This document shows, in pieces, positions 7,447-15,200 of a DNA stretch of 15,770 nt. The DNA lies in NCBI GenBank assembly GCA_964602735.1, contig CAZRRV010000035.1:1-15770 (forward strand), given 5' to 3'. The notes beneath the pieces were generated by a model. That model made no database searches. It saw only the letters and a list, made by a program, of their open reading frames with translations, and was not told the origin of the DNA. This stretch comes from CAZRRV01 sp964602735. Its GTDB lineage: Bacteria > Bacillota > Clostridia > Oscillospirales > Acutalibacteraceae. A program made the position numbers and the translations under genes. Numbering within the stretch: the stretch's first letter is position 1; the number at the start of each line of letters is the position of its first letter.

Positions 7447-8658
7447 TTATCTGTCGTTAAGCGCGGCGATGCCGGGCAGTTCTTTTCCCTCCAGAAATTC
7501 GAGGGACGCGCCGCCGCCCGTGGAAATATGGGTCATACGGTCGCCGTAACCGAGAGTGTTTACCGCCGCCGCCGAATCGCCGCCGCCGATTATCGTTACC
7601 GCGTCGGTTTCGGCAAGGCTTTTCGCCACCGCCGTCGTACCTTTTGCCAATGTCGGATTTTCGAATACCCCCATGGGCCCGTTCCAGACTACCGTTTTCG
7701 CGGATTTTACCTCATTCGCGTACATTTCCGCCGTGGCCGGCCCTATGTCGAGCCCCATCATATCGTCCGGGATCTTGTCGGCATCGAAGGTAAACACCTC
7801 AATCGGAGCGTCGATCGGGTCGGGGAAAGAGCGGGCCGCAACGCAGTCGACCGGCAGGAGCAGTTTAACGCCTTTTTGCGAGGCTTTGCGCAGCATCTCG
7901 GCGCAGTAATCGATTTTTTCGCTGTCGAGCAGACTTTTGCCCACCCCGTATCCTTTCGCCGCAAGAAATGTGTATGCCATACCGCCGCCGATTATCAGGG
8001 TGTCGGCCTTATCGAGAAGATTTTCGATAACCGAAAGCTTATCGGCGACTTTGGCCCCGCCCAGAACCGTAACGAACGGGCGCACCGGATTGTCGACCGC
8101 TCCGCCCAAATATTTAAGTTCTTTCGCGATAAGGTAGCCGGATACCGCTTCTTTAACGTATTTCACGACGCCGACCGTCGAGCAGTGGGCGCGGTGCGCG
8201 GCCCCGAAAGCGTCGTTTACGAACACATCGGCGAGCGAGCCCAGCTCTTCGGAAAATTTCTCGCCGTTCTTCGTCTCCTCGGCGCGATAACGGGTGTTCT
8301 GCAAAAGCATTATATCGCCGTCTTTAAGCGCGGCGGCGGCGGCTTTCGCATTCTCTCCCACCACATTATCATCGGCGGCGAAAACAACTTTTTTGCCCAG
8401 TTTTTCCGACAACCGTTCCGCGACCGGCGCCAGCGAAAGTTCCGGTTTCGGTTCGCCCTTCGGTTTGCCGAGGTGCGAGCAGAGAATAATCCTCCCGCCC
8501 TCTTCGGAAAGTTTGCGGATTGTCGGCAGAGCGGCGTTTATTCGGTTCTCGTCCGTAATAACGCCGTTCTTCATGGGAACATTAAAGTCGCAGCGCACCA
8601 GAACGCGCCTGCCTTTAACATTTACATCGTCGATTGTTTTCTTGTTGAACGCGGTCAT
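7447..8658 (-). CDS. pgk: Phosphoglycerate kinase
   Basis: The 403-residue two-domain enzyme makes ATP from 1,3-bisphosphoglycerate. Visible signatures are RCDFNVP in the N-terminal substrate site, the GGAKVADK and IGGGMAYTF stretch at the nucleotide domain, WNGPMGVFE, and the C-terminal GGGDSAAAV and STGGGASLEFLEG loops. I start it at the ATG at 8658 because GGGAG (8667-8671) lies 8 bases upstream. A GTG at 8667 would run into that ribosome site. It is the first gene of the operon pgk-tpiA-gpmI-aminotransferase and has a good promoter at 8744-8772. The usual partners gap (upstream) and eno (downstream) are not here. Confidence 0.97.
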   Translation of the reverse strand: MTAFNKKTIDDVNVKGRRVLVRCDFNVPMKNGVITDENRINAALPTIRKLSEEGGRIILCSHLGKPKGEPKPELSLAPVAERLSEKLGKKVVFAADDNVVGENAKAAAAALKDGDIMLLQNTRYRAEETKNGEKFSEELGSLADVFVNDAFGAAHRAHCSTVGVVKYVKEAVSGYLIAKELKYLGGAVDNPVRPFVTVLGGAKVADKLSVIENLLDKADTLIIGGGMAYTFLAAKGYGVGKSLLDSEKIDYCAEMLRKASQKGVKLLLPVDCVAARSFPDPIDAPIEVFTFDADKIPDDMMGLDIGPATAEMYANEVKSAKTVVWNGPMGVFENPTLAKGTTAVAKSLAETDAVTIIGGGDSAAAVNTLGYGDRMTHISTGGGASLEFLEGKELPGIAALNDR

Positions 8659-8702
8659 TTCAAGCACTCCCTATCGGTATTTTTTTATTCCCAGCGGTAC
8701 AT

Positions 8703-8771
8703 CGCTAAATCGCATTATTTGCATTGCGCCGCCGCCTCATAAAATTGTAACGCAAACAGCGCTAAATTGCA
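8703..8771 (-). repeat. Direct repeat pair around the pgk promoter
   Basis: A 12-base sequence occurs twice on the plus strand, CGCTAAATCGCA (8703-8714) and CGCTAAATTGCA (8760-8771), with one mismatch and a 57-base period. One copy covers the -35 box and spacer start of the pgk promoter; the other lies about 25-35 bases downstream of the predicted transcription start. The layout would suit two sites for one repressor. No known operator (such as that of CggR) is recognised. Confidence 0.45.
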
Positions 8772-8772
8772 A
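8744..8772 (-). promoter_or_regulatory. Sigma-A promoter of the pgk operon
   Basis: On the minus strand TTGCAA (8772-8767) and TACAAT (8749-8744) are spaced by 17 bases. Transcription would begin near 8737, giving a leader of about 80 bases before the pgk ATG at 8658. The sequence of this leader is unremarkable apart from the repeat at 8703-8714. Confidence 0.72.
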
Positions 8773-8793
8773 GTTTTTCTTACACCCGGCAAC

Positions 8794-8833
8794 GGCAAAA
8801 TCGGATTTTCCGCTTTTCGGACCGTTTTGCGCC
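8794..8833 (-). repeat. Nested inverted repeat between mcrC and pgk, possible mcrC terminator
   Basis: GCAAAA (8795-8800) plus CGG (8802-8804) pair with CCG (8822-8824) plus TTTTGC (8825-8830), and an inner TCCG/CGGA stem (8809-8812 with 8818-8821) closes a five-base loop. It lies about 115 bases beyond the mcrC stop and just upstream of the pgk promoter. No T run follows on the minus strand, so termination is only a guess from position. A second small stem, GGGAAA/TTTCCC, is at 8849-8865. Otherwise I see nothing in the 291 bases between mcrC and pgk apart from the pgk promoter. Confidence 0.4.
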
Positions 8834-8949
8834 GCGGCGATTATATCCGGGAAAATCACTTTCCCATACCGAACCACCCTCCGGCATCATTTTCCGATGT
8901 TCTGCCGCAAAGGGATATTTCCAATTTATCATCCGAGCGCGGCAACCCG

Positions 8950-10005
8950 TTATTCCCGGAAATATCCGTTTACGATGCCGTCGAGGGCGGCGGATATTTC
9001 CGAAAAATCACGGTTCAGGTCGAGCGTGCGGACAATTATCCTGTTTCCGCTCATCGTATATTCGCCGTCGGGCTGCACGTCTTCGTTCGTCGCCGCGTAC
9101 AAAAGCATTCCCGAAACCGTATGAGGGACGCTTCCGAGCTCCGCTTCCTTGTTTTTTACATAGGTGAAAATCTGATACAGGTTCCCGGAGTGCTGAGTGT
9201 GGGCGCCGTACCGCGACCGGGTGCTGTGAGTATAGTATTTCGCGTCGATAATAAGCACTTTCCCGCCCTTTGAAAGGGTTACGTCGGTTTGCATAACCGG
9301 GAGGAGAGCGTCTCCGCCGCCCGTCAGCGCCCACGGGATCTGCGACGCCGCGGCGTGCAGTTCGGGGTGCTCTCTGATATAATATTCCAGAATAAATTTT
9401 TCGTAAAGGCGGCTCATGCTGCCCTCGTCGGTAAAAGACGAAAGGTAACGGTCTCCCGCCCCGTCGGACGGCAGCATCCCCTCGAAAATCAACCGGCACA
9501 CGCCGAGCGGCATACGGTAACCGCGCCCGTTCCTGCCGAGGCGTACATCCGCCCATCGGATTCGCGCGGGGTCGATTTCGTCAACGGCCGAAAAGAACAG
9601 CATGGCTTTCTTAAGCTCGCTTTTGTACTTTTCGTCAACACCGCCGTGCCGCAGCAGCAGCATGGCCGCGGTTTTCAGTATGCGGTTCGGCAGATTGTTT
9701 TCGGTAAGTTCGTCATATTCGCACGAAAGCAGGCGCTTTCTCTCCGCGCGGTTCTTTAACGTTCCCGCCATATCGATCCTGCCGCGCGCGACGGCAAGAT
9801 CGCCGGTACGCGTCCCGTATTCGCGGTACAGTCCCCGCTTTAACAGGCGCGCCGTCCCGGAGGCGAGTATCGCGGCGAACAGATTGTGAATGTTTTCAAA
9901 CTTTTCCGCCGCTATCTTCCCTCCGTCTTCCTCTTTAAGCGATGTAAAGGCGTACGAAAGCATATAATATATATTTTTTATGAGAATGCTTTTGTCCCTG
10001 ATCAT
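8950..10005 (-). CDS. mcrC: McrC-type nuclease subunit of a McrBC restriction system
   Basis: The 351-residue protein matches McrC, the subunit that stimulates the McrB GTPase and carries the PD-(D/E)xK nuclease cutting DNA with modified cytosines. The N-terminal half has the family patterns RGRIDM (74-79) and CEYDELTENNLPNRILK (95-111). The C-terminal nuclease shows TDVTL with D241, then IIDAKYY with D254 and K256, followed by NLYQIFTYV (275-283). All catalytic residues are intact. I start it at the ATG at 10005: GGAG (10013-10016) is 7 bases upstream and ATGA overlaps the mcrB stop by 4 bases. An open frame extends upstream to 10116 but only inside mcrB. A hydrolytic product is expected only when the McrB partner binds a modified site. 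Confidence 0.9.
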   Translation of the reverse strand: MIRDKSILIKNIYYMLSYAFTSLKEEDGGKIAAEKFENIHNLFAAILASGTARLLKRGLYREYGTRTGDLAVARGRIDMAGTLKNRAERKRLLSCEYDELTENNLPNRILKTAAMLLLRHGGVDEKYKSELKKAMLFFSAVDEIDPARIRWADVRLGRNGRGYRMPLGVCRLIFEGMLPSDGAGDRYLSSFTDEGSMSRLYEKFILEYYIREHPELHAAASQIPWALTGGGDALLPVMQTDVTLSKGGKVLIIDAKYYTHSTRSRYGAHTQHSGNLYQIFTYVKNKEAELGSVPHTVSGMLLYAATNEDVQPDGEYTMSGNRIIVRTLDLNRDFSEISAALDGIVNGYFRE

Positions 10006-11996
10006 TTGAACACTCCGCGCAGAATGTCTTCCCACCGGCGCAGTTCGTCGCCATCGTCGAACCAGTATTCGGAAAGCGTGGGCAGTATATTGAATTCCAC
10101 AACCGAGCGCAGCCATTCGTCGGTACAGCTGTTCGCCGTTTTCCCGCAGAAACAGCTGTGACCTATGCAGAACCCTTTCCCGAGCGAACGATCGCCGGCG
10201 ATTTTCCGATTAAGCTCTTTCACTTTTTCTATAAGGGCGTCGAACCGTTTGCTGTTCAGCTCTTTTTGATAGCGCGCGAATCCCGCGGTATCAAATCCGG
10301 GTTCCATTTCAAAAAAGCCGAACCGGCGCCGCAGCGCGTAATCGATCATTGCGAGACTTCTGTCGGCGGTGTTCATCATACCGATGATATACAGGTTTTC
10401 CGGCACTGAGAATTTTTGCCCGTTATACGCGAGAACGGCGGTTTCCCCGCGATAGTCTTTTTCTATAAGCATCAGCAGTTCGCCGAAGATTTTACCGAGA
10501 TTGCCCCTGTTGATTTCGTCGATTATAAAATAAAAATTCTCATCGGGGCGGCTTCGCGCTTTTTCGCAGAAAGTGTAGAAAACGCCGTATTTCAGCACGA
10601 AACCGTCGGCGGCGGGCTTATAGCCCATAACAAAATCCTCGTATGAATAACTTTGATGGAACTGCACAAGACAGACGCGGTCTTTATCGTTTTTTACGCC
10701 CGTGAGCGACCACGCGAGCCGCCGCGCCGTGTAGGTCTTCCCTACCCCCGGCGCACCCTGAAGAATTATGTTTTGCTTCTCTTTAAGAAGCGCGACAAGC
10801 GTTTCGTACCGCTCTTCCGCCATATAAACCTGGCTGAGAAAATCTGCTTTGGTGTACGGTTCCGGGGGCGCGGCTCCGCACTCCGACCGTGAGTAAAGCG
10901 GCACGCCGCTTAAATCGACGCGTTCCAGCGCCTTTGCCAGTTCGTCGCGCAATTTCACGGTACCGGCGCCGTCAGCGGTGCTTTCGGTGATATACAGAAC
11001 CCGCAGCCGGCGGTCATCGCCGGCGCTCCGCACGTCAACCGGGCAGCCGGTTTTCTTTACGATTCTTTTTGCCAGGGTGAGCGAACCGTCGCGGTAAAAA
11101 TCCCGTGTCTCCCCGTATTTTTCCGCAAGGAAAGCATACGTCGCCTGCCCGCCGCAATCTTGCATACGGCGCATTATTTCAAGGCCGCGCCCGTCAAACA
11201 CCTCGCCGTCGCCGAGGAGAGCGCACCAGTCTTCAACCGTAAGCCCGGGACTGTAATCGGGCGGCGCCGGTTCCTCCGGCGCGCCGTCTTCCCCCGCCGC
11301 GAATACACGCCGGTCGCCCAACACTGCGCAGACGGAACTTATGTACCGCGCAAAATCGCAGGTCAGGGTTTTAAGTTCGGGGTCGGGATAGCAGCCGCCG
11401 TCAAGCTGCGAACGGAGCAGTTCCGCAAGCGAGCCGTCGTGTTTCAGTTCGCCGCAGATAGCGTCGTAAAGCGAAAAAGCCGCCCGCACATTCCCGGCGC
11501 AATCGTTTTCTCCGGGCGCGCAGCCGAGATCCAAAGCCGCGGCGGCGCCGGCGGCGTCGTGATAATCGTATATATAATATTTATCGGGGTACCGCAGCCA
11601 GAGATACACGCTCGCGGAATGCCCGTCCTGATAATGACCCGCGGCTCCGTTGCCGTATTTTTCAAGCATCGCGCCGGAATGTTCGACAAACGCTTTTATC
11701 CTCCCGTATACATCTGCGCTTTCATCGTAAAGAGCGGCGAACATTCCGCGGGTTTCCGCCTCCGCCGCGTTCGCGAAAGCCACAATCATACTGCGCGGGA
11801 AACTGTTCGGCGACGCCAGCAGGGAGCCGGTTTTTTCAAGCGAACGGCGTAGCATTTCCGCAAAATCCGGGGCGGTCGCGTCCCAGTTGTCGCGGAAGCA
11901 CCGTATGGCCTCCCATCTGTATTTTTCGTTCCGCCAGCGTTCGGGAAAATCTTTTTTATAGCCGGCAAGCAGCTCTTTTAACCGCAATGTATTCAA
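10002..11996 (-). CDS. mcrB: McrB-type AAA+ GTPase of a McrBC restriction system
   Basis: The 664-residue protein is the motor subunit of a type IV restriction system: McrB recognises modified DNA, hydrolyses GTP and translocates until McrC cuts. Residues about 400-600 are the AAA+ domain: Walker A GAPGVGKT (414-421), Walker B FIIDEINRGN (490-499) and the McrB signature MNTADRS (541-547), followed by arginine-rich DYALRRRFGF (552-561). The first ~400 residues should contain target recognition but match no reader domain I can name; residues 281-320 (CGGQATYAFL, then LAKRIVKKTGC) look like a small separate helical module. I start at the TTG at 11996: GGAGGG (12005-12010) is 8 bases upstream, and homologues begin with the KELLAGYKKDF helix. 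ATGs at 12074 and 12110 are possible, but the first lies upstream of the predicted transcript start and encodes low-complexity basic sequence. Confidence 0.88.
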   Translation of the reverse strand: MNTLRLKELLAGYKKDFPERWRNEKYRWEAIRCFRDNWDATAPDFAEMLRRSLEKTGSLLASPNSFPRSMIVAFANAAEAETRGMFAALYDESADVYGRIKAFVEHSGAMLEKYGNGAAGHYQDGHSASVYLWLRYPDKYYIYDYHDAAGAAAALDLGCAPGENDCAGNVRAAFSLYDAICGELKHDGSLAELLRSQLDGGCYPDPELKTLTCDFARYISSVCAVLGDRRVFAAGEDGAPEEPAPPDYSPGLTVEDWCALLGDGEVFDGRGLEIMRRMQDCGGQATYAFLAEKYGETRDFYRDGSLTLAKRIVKKTGCPVDVRSAGDDRRLRVLYITESTADGAGTVKLRDELAKALERVDLSGVPLYSRSECGAAPPEPYTKADFLSQVYMAEERYETLVALLKEKQNIILQGAPGVGKTYTARRLAWSLTGVKNDKDRVCLVQFHQSYSYEDFVMGYKPAADGFVLKYGVFYTFCEKARSRPDENFYFIIDEINRGNLGKIFGELLMLIEKDYRGETAVLAYNGQKFSVPENLYIIGMMNTADRSLAMIDYALRRRFGFFEMEPGFDTAGFARYQKELNSKRFDALIEKVKELNRKIAGDRSLGKGFCIGHSCFCGKTANSCTDEWLRSVVEFNILPTLSEYWFDDGDELRRWEDILRGVFK

Positions 11997-12059
11997 AGCC
12001 CGCGCCCTCCCCCGCGGCGGTACGGGCAACATTCCCCGCGTTCCGTCTCCGCCGCGTAT

Positions 12060-12065
12060 ATTATA
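12060..12065 (-). promoter_or_regulatory. Candidate -10 element for mcrBC
   Basis: A perfect TATAAT lies on the minus strand between the surface-protein terminator and mcrB. No good -35 box or extended -10 is seen at 16-18 bases, so the promoter is uncertain. If used, transcription would start near 12053, about 57 bases before the TTG at 11996; this would rule out the ATGs at 12074 and 12110 as starts. Confidence 0.4.
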
Positions 12066-12158
12066 TCTTTCCATTTTACCGCGTTTTGCCGCGGGGAGAC
12101 GGCAAACCACTGCCGAAAATCCCGCGCCGGGAATTCATACGGAATATCCTTATACGAA

Positions 12159-12186
12159 AAGCGGGGGCTGTTAAGCGCCCCCGCTT
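12159..12186 (-). terminator. Intrinsic terminator of the surface-protein gene
   Basis: A perfect 10-base stem AAGCGGGGGC/GCCCCCGCTT with an 8-base loop begins 15 bases after the stop of the surface protein. On the minus strand it is followed by TTCGTATAA, a short T stretch continuing from the CTT of the stem. The strong stem and position make termination likely, separating the surface-protein transcript from mcrBC. Confidence 0.8.
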
Positions 12187-12201
12187 AAATGCCGGTACCG
12201 T

Positions 12202-15200
12202 TTATTTCCGGGATTTCCGGCGCCTGCCGAGCGTTACGCAACCGATGAGAGCGAGCGCGCTCGCGCCCAAAACGGTAAGCCACATACCCAGCGCTCTGTT
12301 ATCGCCGGTCTGCGGGCTCTGCGCTCCGCTTTCGGTATTGCCTCCCACGCCCGGCGCCGTTCCCGTTTCGCCGGTGGCGGGGATAACGGTGTCGCTTTGA
12401 GAAATTTCCTGCGTCGCGTTTTCGTCTTTATAGTATTTGCCGCAGTTCTCGCAGTACCAGTACTCGATATTCCCGTCGGTATCCGCAGTGGCCTCTTTGG
12501 CTTCTACATGGGTAAGTTTATGCCCCGTCGCCTTCAAAATTACGCTCGCGTGATCTTCAATCTCATGCTCACACGCCTCGTCAGAGAACCACGTATCGCA
12601 CTCGCAAACATAGTAAGCGATGTTGCCGTCTTCGGTGCAGGTGGGCTTTTTCTCGGGCACGAGAACACCCTTGTGGGTATGCTTTTCGCTTATAAGGGTT
12701 ACGGTTTTCGTTACCGAGATTATTCCGTCGGGTTCGCGTTCGCTGTCGGGGTGTTTGAAATTTACGGTAACATTAAGCTTTGTGGTTCCCTCCGCCTTAA
12801 ATTCGAATGTGGCGGAAAGTCCTTGTACTTCACCTTTCGTGACATAATCTTCGCCCTCGAGGGTAAACACGGCGTCGCCGTCTACCATATCCCCGTATAT
12901 CTCGGGTACTTCGGCGGTGATAATATCGTGCTCGGGAACTATATCGAAAATTTTATACGTTTCCGGAACGGTGAATCCGAGTTCCACTGGGTACGATACG
13001 CTGTTCGCGACATCTTTCTGACTGCTGGCGATTTTCGCGAAGATTTCTCCGCCGGTTTCGGAGGAGAGGGCGTCGCCGTCGAGCATGATTTTAACCGTGC
13101 CGTTTGTAATATCGTCGGCGGTGACGGTATAAGGCTCGCTCTCGGGATTTACACATTCGGCTGTTGTATAGAACACAACCGTCTCTCCGGCGGCAAGGCC
13201 GCTTTCCGAGATATTCACAACCGCGTAATCGTCGTACCCGTCGGCATTCGGGAGATTGTAAACTACGGCGGAGATTTCGCGGGTATCGGGCGCTAAATCA
13301 ACGGTTACGCTGCCTTTAACGTTCGAATAATTGGGATTGGCGGGAGTAAACGTGTAATTGAATACGCTTCCGTCGGCGTTTACCGTCGAACCGGCGGCAT
13401 CCCAGGCAAAAGTGCCTTCGAGCGGTTCGCCGTTGAGATCTGTCGGATACTTAAAGCCTTCGAGCATGGGAATTTCCTCGGCGGGCGTACCCTCGACAGC
13501 CTGAAGATTGGCGTCGTACACGGGGAGACCCGGCGCGGCGGGAAGTATCGTCAGCGCGACCTCAACCGAGTTTTCCGCTTTTCCCTGTCCCGACTGTTCG
13601 GGTGTGGCGGTTATCTTTACGGAATAACTGCCCGCGTCGGTCGGAGCGTTTTCACCGTAAGCATCGGGATCGGGTTTTCCGCCGGTTACGAGCTGATATT
13701 CCACTTTAACGGTAATTCCATCGGGAATTACGCCGGTTTCGTTATTGTCAATGTTAAACGCCTTGTATTCTACCGGCTTCCCGCTATATGTAGTCTCAAC
13801 GGGCGTAACGGTTATCGCGATCGGTATATTTTCAAGCAACGTTATTGCTACTTCCCCGGTGTTCGGTACGGGCGGTTTGTAATTTGCCGTCATCGACTTA
13901 TCCAAGGTAAATACCCATGTGCAATTTTCGGTATTGTTTTCTCCGAATGTATGTTCGGGATTTTGCCACGCGAATGTTCCGGCTACCGGCGCGTTGTTAT
14001 GCGGGTTTATAAACTCGCCGGAAAGAGTTACATCTTTAAGAGTTCCAGTTTTGTACCCGTAACCGGCGCTCACGCCGCCGAGAACGGGGGCGGTTCTTGT
14101 GACCTTAAGCCGAAATTGCTCTTTATCATAACTTAAAGTATAATTCGGATTATCGGAGGTAACGGTTATATCATAGTATTTCCCGGCCTCTTCTCTCACA
14201 TCGGCGGACGGATCGAACCCGGCACACTCGAACTGCAGCGCGAGCAGCGAAGCGGGTTCTTCGTTCTGCAAACCGTTAACCTCTAAATCATCGGCGGTTA
14301 AAACTTTCAGTTCGCCGTATTCCTTTGTAAATGCGTTGCCTTTCTGCGCAAGCGTAACTTGCGCGGGGGCAATGTTGCCGGCAGTGTGCAGCGGAAGAGC
14401 CGGGAGTTTGTAATTATCCTTGGCCGCGCCGTCGAGGGTGAGGCTCGTTACGGTAACGTTTATGCCATTTCCGGCGTTCGCGGCGGCGAATGTTCCGGTC
14501 GCGGTTACCTTTACATCATCGTTATTTACCGTGTTTGTAACCCTGGCGGTAATTTCCGCTTCGGTTTTGCCGTTATAAGGCTTTTCTGTTACTGTTAAAG
14601 CAACCTGTACCTCGCGCTGTTCGATAATAAGCTGACCCTCGAACAGGCCGGGACCGTAAGACTTATCGGGGTTCGCTTCAACATAGGCATACACGGTATA
14701 TGTTCCCGCGTTGACGGGGGCATCTGTGACGCGATCGCCGGCGCCGTTAAGCTGATACTCAACCGTTATCTTCCCGCCCACTTCCGGCGGGCGGTCGGTT
14801 TTGAATTCGAGCGGGTGTTCTTTGCCGTCGTAAACGAAAGTAAAGCTTGTGCCGTCGCCGTCGACGGGGGTAACTTGAGTGGAGTTATTATACTCATTTA
14901 CCACAACATAGGTGGTATCTGTAACTTCCTCATAATTGTTCTTCACATCGTCACTCGGGGTGAATTTCCAGTTATGTTGCCCCGATGCGGTCAATGCTGT
15001 ATCGCTGTCGTTCCAAGTCAGTGTACCTGGAACGATCCATTCGAGTTTATGGGGATTTTTGAAAGTGCCGGACAGCGCAGAATCACTTAAATTCTGCCCT
15101 TTGGTTACCGGCGATGCGGTAACTACGCCGGTGGGCTTCGCTTTATTGACTTTTACTCCCGTGCCTTCCGCAAGTTCCACTTTATAATTGGTATTGGTGG

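Noticed and set aside
7528..8742. A 404-codon open frame on the plus strand opposite pgk
   Set aside because: It mirrors a highly conserved gene with GC-biased codons, has basic low-complexity sequence, no family resemblance and no good ribosome site.
8840..8845. Another TATAAT between mcrC and pgk
   Set aside because: No -35 box fits; the promoter at 8744-8772 is much better.
11160..11852. A 230-codon plus-strand frame opposite mcrB
   Set aside because: It is a shadow of the mcrB coding frame with no recognisable motifs.
1..11996. A mobile island linking the recombinase at the left edge with mcrBC
   Set aside because: About 8.5 kb of core genes (acpP, ricT, holB, trpS, glycolysis) separates them and no end repeats are seen.
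12397..13296. A 299-codon plus-strand frame opposite the surface protein
   Set aside because: The minus-strand protein has clear domains and an anchor; this frame is its antisense shadow.
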